A stretch of 26,785 nucleotides of DNA from an uncultured Lachnospiraceae bacterium. GTDB taxonomy: Bacteria; Bacillota; Clostridia; Lachnospirales; Lachnospiraceae. The position numbers and the translations under genes are program-made. The stretch covers positions 1 through 26,785 of the forward strand of contig CAKRWT010000031.1 of NCBI GenBank assembly GCA_934418125.1, read 5' to 3'. The notes beneath the pieces were generated by a model, which worked only from the letters and a program-made list of their open reading frames with translations, did not search any database and had not been told where the DNA came from. Of the stretch, positions 22,466 to 26,785 are shown in pieces. Numbering within the stretch: position 1 is the first letter of the stretch; each line of letters starts with the position of its first letter.

Positions 22466-24394
22466 ATGGGCGATTTAAAATTAGTAAAGAAGTTTGAGGT
22501 AAATGATGGCTTTTTCGGAAGATATGAAGAGCTGGTAAAGGATGTAGTGCTTCCTTATCAGGAAAAGGCACTGAATGACCAGATTGAAGGGGCAGAGAAG
22601 AGCCACTGTATCGAGAACTTCCGTATGGCAGCAGAGAAGCTAAAGACCGGAAAATGTGACGGCGAGTTCTACGGCATGGTATTCCAGGACAGTGATGTGG
22701 CAAAGTGGTTAGAGGGTGCCGCTTATTCCCTGGCACAGCATCCCGATGCAGCACTGGAGAAACGTTGTGATGACATCATTGATTTGATTGGCGAGGCGCA
22801 GCAGGAAGATGGCTATCTGAATACTTATTTTACCGTAAAAGATCCGGATAAGAAATGGACAAACTTACAGGAAGCACATGAGTTATACTGTGCAGGTCAT
22901 ATGATTGAGGCAGCAGTTGCCTACGCAGAGTGTACCGGTAAGTCTAAGCTATTAGATATCATGTGTGGTATGGCAGATCATATTTACAAACGCTTTATTG
23001 AAGAAGGAACCGAGGGATATTCCGGACATCCAGAGATAGAGCTGGCATTGATGCGGCTGTTCCGCTGTACCAAGGAAGAGAAATATAAAGAACTGGCACT
23101 TCACTTCATCAATGTAAGAGGTGTGGACAGTGACTACTTCTGCAAAGAAAAAGAAAGAAGACAATGGACTGTATGGGGGGCTGACCCGGAAGACAGAGAA
23201 TATATGCAGTGTGTTGCACCGGTCCGGGAACAGACCAAGGCAACCGGTCATGCAGTAAGAGCCGTATATTTATATACCGGCATGGCAGATGCCGCAATGG
23301 AAACCGGCGATACGACATTGACAGAAGCCTGCAAGACATTATGGAATAATATTACCCAGTGCAGAATATATGTGACAGGCGCCATCGGCTCTGCTTATGA
23401 AGGCGAAGCCTTCACAAAAGATTACCATCTGCCAAACGACACAGCTTATGCAGAAACCTGTGCGGCAATCGGTTTAATCTTCTTTGCCAATAAGATGCTT
23501 TATCTGGAAAGAGACAGAAAATATGCCGATACGATGGAACGCGCATTATATAACTGCGTACTGGCAGGAATGCAGTTAGATGGAACGAAGTTTTTCTATG
23601 TAAATCCGCTTGAGGTTCTTCCCGGTATTTCCGGGGAAGCCCAGACCCACAAGCATGCCCTTCCGGTAAGACCGAAATGGTTTACCTGTGCATGCTGCCC
23701 GCCTAACGTGGCAAGAATGTTATCCTCGGTATCCGAATACGCATGGCATGTGATTCCGGGAGCGTTGTTCTCCAATTTATATATTGGCGGTACCTTGGAT
23801 TTGACAGAGAACTTCGGTGGCAAAGTTATTTTAGAGACCGCTTATCCTTACAGCAATGCCATCCACTATAAATTTGAGCCGGTAAAAGAAACCATGTTCG
23901 TACCACTGGCAATCCGTATTCCGGCGTGGAGCGAGAATACGAAGATTCTGTTAAACGGAAAACCGGCAGAGTATGAGATGAAAGCAGGATATGCCTATAT
24001 TCATGGAGAATACAGCGCAGAAGATGTCATAACCGTAGAACTGGATATGGCAGTAAAGAGAGTATATACAAGCAGCAAGGTAGCTGCCAACACAGGAAAA
24101 GTGGCAATTCAGAGAGGTCCTCTCATGTACTGTGCAGAGGGCGTGGATAATGAGAACGACGTATTATCCTTAAGCCTGAAAAAGGACGGAAAGATTACCA
24201 TCAGCGAATATTTACCGGATAAATTATGCGGTATTCAGGAGCTGTATGCAGAAGGCTACCGGGAATCCGTCAGCGATGACCTCTACAGCTATGATACACC
24301 GGCAATCGAGGAATGCCAGGTTACCTTAGTACCTTACTATACCTGGGGTAACCGTGGACTGAACCAGATGCGAGTGTGGATTCCCTTTGCCTGA
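22466..24394 (+). CDS. GH127 beta-L-arabinofuranosidase
   Basis: The protein has 642 residues and matches glycoside hydrolase family 127, cysteine-dependent, zinc-containing enzymes (HypBA1 type) that release L-arabinofuranose from plant glycans or hydroxyproline-rich glycoproteins. The key stretches are GSAYEGEAFTKDYHLPNDTA (acid/base Glu314), AYAETCAAIG (Glu330, Cys332) and WFTCACCPPNVAR (Cys410 nucleophile, Cys411). Spacings agree with HypBA1 to within one residue. An (alpha/alpha)6 barrel is expected up to about 420, with beta domains after it. There is no signal peptide, so it acts in the cytoplasm on imported oligosaccharide. GGAGGG precedes the ATG. No transporter is adjacent. Its stop directly abuts the stop of the opposite-strand gene. 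Confidence 0.92.
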   Translation: MGDLKLVKKFEVNDGFFGRYEELVKDVVLPYQEKALNDQIEGAEKSHCIENFRMAAEKLKTGKCDGEFYGMVFQDSDVAKWLEGAAYSLAQHPDAALEKRCDDIIDLIGEAQQEDGYLNTYFTVKDPDKKWTNLQEAHELYCAGHMIEAAVAYAECTGKSKLLDIMCGMADHIYKRFIEEGTEGYSGHPEIELALMRLFRCTKEEKYKELALHFINVRGVDSDYFCKEKERRQWTVWGADPEDREYMQCVAPVREQTKATGHAVRAVYLYTGMADAAMETGDTTLTEACKTLWNNITQCRIYVTGAIGSAYEGEAFTKDYHLPNDTAYAETCAAIGLIFFANKMLYLERDRKYADTMERALYNCVLAGMQLDGTKFFYVNPLEVLPGISGEAQTHKHALPVRPKWFTCACCPPNVARMLSSVSEYAWHVIPGALFSNLYIGGTLDLTENFGGKVILETAYPYSNAIHYKFEPVKETMFVPLAIRIPAWSENTKILLNGKPAEYEMKAGYAYIHGEYSAEDVITVELDMAVKRVYTSSKVAANTGKVAIQRGPLMYCAEGVDNENDVLSLSLKKDGKITISEYLPDKLCGIQELYAEGYRESVSDDLYSYDTPAIEECQVTLVPYYTWGNRGLNQMRVWIPFA

Positions 24395-25099
24395 TTACTT
24401 CTGACAGTTTGCAATAAAATGTGCTACGATTTTTCGGTTGTCTTCATCCGTGTGGTAGCAGAATTCCGGGTGCCACTGCAGTGCCCAGAAGAATCGCTGA
24501 TTTTTCAGACAGACAGCTTCAATCAAATCATCCGTAGCGTATGCCATGGGAATCAGGTCAGGTGCAAGTGCCTTGATTCCCTGGTGATGATAACTGTTGA
24601 CTGACAGGACAGTCTTACCAAGCAGATTTGCCAGGGGAGAAGCGGGTTCTAAGATTACTTTATGAACCGGAACATCGTAAGGCGGTGTCTGATGGTGTTC
24701 CAGACGACCGGGGAGCTGTGTGGGCAGATTCTGATATAAAGTGCCACCAAGAAGCACGTTAATAATCTGGATACCGCGGCAGATGCCAAGAAGGGGTTTG
24801 TCCTCGGCAAGGACATAGTCCAATACAATCTGCTCCATTTTATCACGGGCAGCAGAACATTCCCCACAGACAGACAGGGTAGCTTCCCCATAAAGGGAAG
24901 GCGATACGTCCTGCCCTCCGGTAAAGAGAAAACCATCACACATACGGCAAAGCTGCTGTAGGGTGGCAGTATCCTCGGTTAAAGGAAACATAATGGGAAT
25001 CCCGCCGGTCTGGGTAATGACATCCAGATAACCGGGTAACATCCACAGACTGTCTTTTTCCGTGTCCACTAATGGCATAACACCTATGACTGGTTTCAT
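24395..25099 (-). CDS. Class I glutamine amidotransferase, PuuD / gamma-glutamyl-GABA hydrolase type
   Basis: The 234-residue protein is a peptidase C26-like hydrolase with a Cys-His-Glu triad: LGICRGIQIINVLLGG (Cys107) and ALQWHPEFCY (His210, Glu212). KPVIGVMPL at the start, the FTGGQDVSPSLYGE loop and NSYHHQGIK are typical of PuuD and related enzymes that cut gamma-glutamyl amide bonds. No polyamine, putrescine or glutamine pathway gene is nearby, so the true substrate is open. Start ATG 25099 has AAGGAG upstream. Its TAA stop directly follows the GH127 TGA on the other strand, leaving no room for a terminator. A terminator-like hairpin sits in its own leader. Confidence 0.85.
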   Translation of the reverse strand: MKPVIGVMPLVDTEKDSLWMLPGYLDVITQTGGIPIMFPLTEDTATLQQLCRMCDGFLFTGGQDVSPSLYGEATLSVCGECSAARDKMEQIVLDYVLAEDKPLLGICRGIQIINVLLGGTLYQNLPTQLPGRLEHHQTPPYDVPVHKVILEPASPLANLLGKTVLSVNSYHHQGIKALAPDLIPMAYATDDLIEAVCLKNQRFFWALQWHPEFCYHTDEDNRKIVAHFIANCQK

Positions 25100-25122
25100 A
25101 GAAACATCTCCTTATTCGTAAT

Positions 25123-25155
25123 CAAAAAGGGTGCCTCAGATTCTGAGACACCCTT
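25123..25155 (-). terminator. Terminator-like hairpin (possible attenuator) in the puuD leader
   Basis: On the minus strand a long stem (plus 25142-25155 with 25127-25140) with one internal mismatch and a very small loop is followed by a run of five T residues. It is placed between the predicted promoter (-10 at 25184-25189) and the start at 25099. The remaining 25100-25330 holds this promoter, a TATGAATTCATA palindrome at 25173-25184 and an AT-rich stretch without a supported gene. Confidence 0.6.
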
Positions 25156-25183
25156 GTCTTATATTTGGTCGTATTATGAATTC

Positions 25184-25212
25184 ATACTACACCATTGGAA
25201 GAAAAAATGCAA
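25184..25212 (-). promoter_or_regulatory. Promoter of the PuuD-like gene
   Basis: On the minus strand TTGCAT (25207-25212) and TAGTAT (25184-25189) are 17 bases apart. The palindrome TATGAATTCATA (25173-25184) overlaps the expected start point and could be an operator. Confidence 0.5.
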
Positions 25213-25330
25213 TCAGGGAAATTGCCAGCATTGACCAAATAATAGATATCAAGTACACTAAAAAGCAAAAGCAACAGATAAAATCAGAAACAATCCACAT
25301 AGAAAGACAGTGTTAGAAGTGAGGGATAAG

Positions 25331-26533
25331 ATGCACAATACAATAGTAACCCTGAAAAAGGGAGAAGGAAGAACCTTAAAAGCAGGCGGAGCCTGGGTAT
25401 ATGATAATGAGATAGACAGTATAGTAGGCACCTTTGAAGATGGAGATATTGTAACCGTCCATGATTTTGACGGCTATTTCATGGGATACGGATTCATTAA
25501 CCGGAAATCAAAGATTACCATCAGAATCATGAGCCGTTATAAAGAGCATCCCATTACAGAGGAGTTCTTAAAAGAAAGAGTGCGGGCTGCGTGGGAATAC
25601 CGGAAACAGGTCATCGATACCAGCAGTTGCCGCATCATATTCGGAGAAGCAGACTGGCTTCCCGGCCTGGTGGTAGATAAATTCGCAGATGTACTGGTAG
25701 TAGAGTCTCTGGCACTGGGAATTGATAAATTAAAACCATATATTCTGGAGTGCCTTGTAGAAATTCTGAAAGAGGATGGCATTACCATTCGTGGAATCTA
25801 TGAGCGAAGTGATGCCAAAGTGCGGGAACAGGAAGGCTTGCCGCGATATAAAGGATTTATCGGAGAGCCATTCGATACCAAGGTAGAGATTGTAGAAAAT
25901 AGTGTCAAATATATCGTAGATGTGCAGGATGGTCAGAAGACCGGATTTTTCTTAGACCAGAAAAACAACCGAGCAGCCATTCATAAAATCTGTAAAGATA
26001 AGAAAGTGCTGGACTGCTTTACCCATACCGGTTCCTTTGCGTTAAATGCGGGAATTGCCGGAGCAAGTTCCGTATTGGGAGTAGATGCATCAGAGCTTGG
26101 AGTAAATCAGGCAAGGGAAAATGCCAGGCTGAACCATCTGGAAGACAAAGTATCCTTCCAGTGTGCCGATGTATTTGATTTATTGCCATCCCTGGAAGAA
26201 AAGGGCGAGAAATACGATGTAGTAATCCTGGACCCGCCGGCATTTACCAAGTCCAGACAGGCAACTAAGAATGCAGTAAAAGGATACCGGGAAATTAATC
26301 TAAGAGGACTGAAGTTAGTAAAAGACGGAGGCTTCCTGGCGACCTGCTCCTGTTCACACTTTATGGATCCGGAACTGTTCGCCAAGACTATCCGGGAGGC
26401 TGCCAGAGGGGCGCATAAAAGAATCCGCCAGGTAGAATTTCATACCCAGGCACCAGACCATCCGATTCTGTGGGCTGCGGAAGAGAGCTATTATTTGAAG
26501 TTCTACATCTTCCAGGTCGTAGACGAACGATAG
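25331..26533 (+). CDS. RlmI-like 23S rRNA (cytosine-5) methyltransferase
   Basis: This class I SAM-dependent methyltransferase is of the RlmI/YccW family, which makes m5C1962 in 23S rRNA. The 400-residue protein has an N-terminal PUA-like RNA-binding domain (about 1-80, with GGAWVYDNEI). A middle region contains WLPGLVVDKF, and the catalytic domain has GQKTGFFLDQKNNR, VLDCFTHTGSFALNAG (SAM site), DVVILDPPAFTKS and the Cys in TCSCSHFM. ATG 25331 has GTGAGGG at good spacing; an upstream TTG at 25310 is less likely. Paralogues exist, so the exact rRNA position is inferred. I see no clear terminator after it, only a 7-base stem GACGAAC/GTTCGTC over the stop codon (26522-26542). Confidence 0.9.
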   Translation: MHNTIVTLKKGEGRTLKAGGAWVYDNEIDSIVGTFEDGDIVTVHDFDGYFMGYGFINRKSKITIRIMSRYKEHPITEEFLKERVRAAWEYRKQVIDTSSCRIIFGEADWLPGLVVDKFADVLVVESLALGIDKLKPYILECLVEILKEDGITIRGIYERSDAKVREQEGLPRYKGFIGEPFDTKVEIVENSVKYIVDVQDGQKTGFFLDQKNNRAAIHKICKDKKVLDCFTHTGSFALNAGIAGASSVLGVDASELGVNQARENARLNHLEDKVSFQCADVFDLLPSLEEKGEKYDVVILDPPAFTKSRQATKNAVKGYREINLRGLKLVKDGGFLATCSCSHFMDPELFAKTIREAARGAHKRIRQVEFHTQAPDHPILWAAEESYYLKFYIFQVVDER

Positions 26534-26630
26534 GTGTTCGTCCGGGAAAAAAAGAACCGGAAAGTGGAAGCAATACTTGATTGATAAGGGATGGAAAGCA
26601 TTTGATGTTTACAGAGAAAACCTCGTAAAG

Positions 26631-26650
26631 TATCGCAAAATATCACAAAA
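26631..26650 (+). repeat. Short tandem repeat, 2 x 10 bases
   Basis: TATCGCAAAA and TATCACAAAA stand head to tail, 9 of 10 identical, directly before the AGTGGTAA array. It is probably part of the same control or element end. Confidence 0.5.
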
Positions 26651-26661
26651 CCGTGATTTAA

Positions 26662-26720
26662 AGTGGTAAGAAAAGTGGTAAGTCTGAGTGGTAAGCACCT
26701 GAAATGTAACGAGTGGTAAC
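26662..26720 (+). repeat. Array of AGTGGTAA direct repeats
   Basis: Exact AGTGGTAA copies start at 26662, 26674, 26687 and 26712, with a degraded one (AAATGTAAC) near 26702. The first three are spaced 12 and 13 bases apart. The array lies in non-coding DNA after the methyltransferase gene and before a possible new start at 26753. Such spaced direct repeats are seen as multiple transposase-binding sites at IS21-family ends, as iterons, or as regulator arrays. Nothing in the window decides between them. Confidence 0.75.
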
Positions 26721-26752
26721 TATGAAATGATAATGATACCGGAGAAGATTAT

Positions 26753-26785
26753 ATGTTCGCTCTTCATAATACGAAAATTTGTAGT
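26753..26785 (+). CDS. Possible 5' end of a gene running off the window
   Basis: ATG 26753 has GGAGAAG (26741-26747) eight bases upstream and stays open to the window edge for 11 codons beginning MFALHNTKIC. It is too short to identify. If the repeats just upstream are an IS end, this could be a transposase start; that is a guess. Confidence 0.2.
   Translation, partial: MFALHNTKICS

Noticed and set aside
25187..25308. Minus-strand hydrophobic open frame ending LIAFFLPMV, looking like a small membrane or toxin peptide followed by a terminator
   Set aside because: It has no good start codon or ribosome site, and the puuD promoter boxes overlap its 3' part.
25131..25316. Plus-strand open frame of about 60 codons before the RlmI-like gene
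   Set aside because: It starts at a GTG inside the terminator hairpin with no ribosome site, and its composition reflects A-rich DNA.
26522..26542. GACGAAC/GTTCGTC stem over the methyltransferase stop as a terminator
   Set aside because: It is followed by CCGGG and an A run rather than T residues on the plus strand.
26631..26720. Right-end repeats considered as a CRISPR array
   Set aside because: Repeats are only about 8-9 bases with spacings of 12-25 bases, far too short for CRISPR repeats and spacers, and no cas genes are visible.

Overview
The window looks like chromosomal DNA from a low-to-mid GC Gram-positive anaerobe of the Clostridia, most likely a gut Lachnospiraceae. This rests on protein style (HPr/EI, NagB, KapD-like exonuclease, DUF438 protein, GH127), strong AGGAGG-type ribosome sites, TTGACA/TATAAT promoters, a tRNA gene without encoded CCA, and an IS21-type remnant. 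The genus cannot be settled from sequence alone.

Layout. 1-535: the 3' end of an unidentified gene, then a decayed IS21-family element (tail of istA, head of istB, minus strand). 530-900: two tandem terminators and a repeat-rich control region. 901-6752: one plus-strand operon, ptsH-ptsI-nagB-nagA-EIIA-EIICB, which imports and breaks down N-acetylglucosamine; a terminator follows. 6973-8532: cardiolipin synthase. 8691-9134 (minus): an orphan type IV pilin-like gene whose promoter is back to back with that of the biotin operon. 9321-12918: bioY-bioB-bioD-bioA behind a BirA-type operator. 13023-14183: DUF438/hemerythrin/PAS sensor-like protein. 14329-15291: DEDDh exonuclease with a zinc-ribbon-like tail. 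15385-16869 (minus): D-Ala-D-Ala carboxypeptidase. 17099-18130: trmB and thioredoxin. 18278-19465 (minus): cation:proton antiporter. 19819-21171: MATE transporter. 21228-21301 (minus): tRNA-Pro(CGG). 21420-24394: AraC-type regulator and GH127 beta-L-arabinofuranosidase. 24395-25099 (minus): PuuD-like class I amidotransferase whose stop codon abuts that of the glycosidase. 25331-26533: RlmI-like 23S rRNA methyltransferase. 26534-26785: non-coding DNA with an array of AGTGGTAA direct repeats.

How the genes work together. EI and HPr feed phosphate to the separate EIIA and then to the EIICB permease. GlcNAc-6-P is then deacetylated (NagA) and deaminated/isomerised (NagB) to fructose-6-P, so general PTS proteins and one sugar-specific pathway share an operon. 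The HPr has Lys where the regulatory Ser46 is expected. The biotin operon can import biotin (BioY) or make it from KAPA (BioA, BioD, BioB), but no KAPA synthase is visible. Most other genes are single-gene or two-gene housekeeping units, each bounded by recognisable promoters and hairpin terminators.

I found no CRISPR array, prophage, toxin-antitoxin or defence cassette. The least explained items are the AGTGGTAA array at the right end, the hairpin terminator inside the puuD leader, the possible small RNA upstream of the MATE gene, the Ser46-less HPr and the orphan cysteine-bearing pilin.
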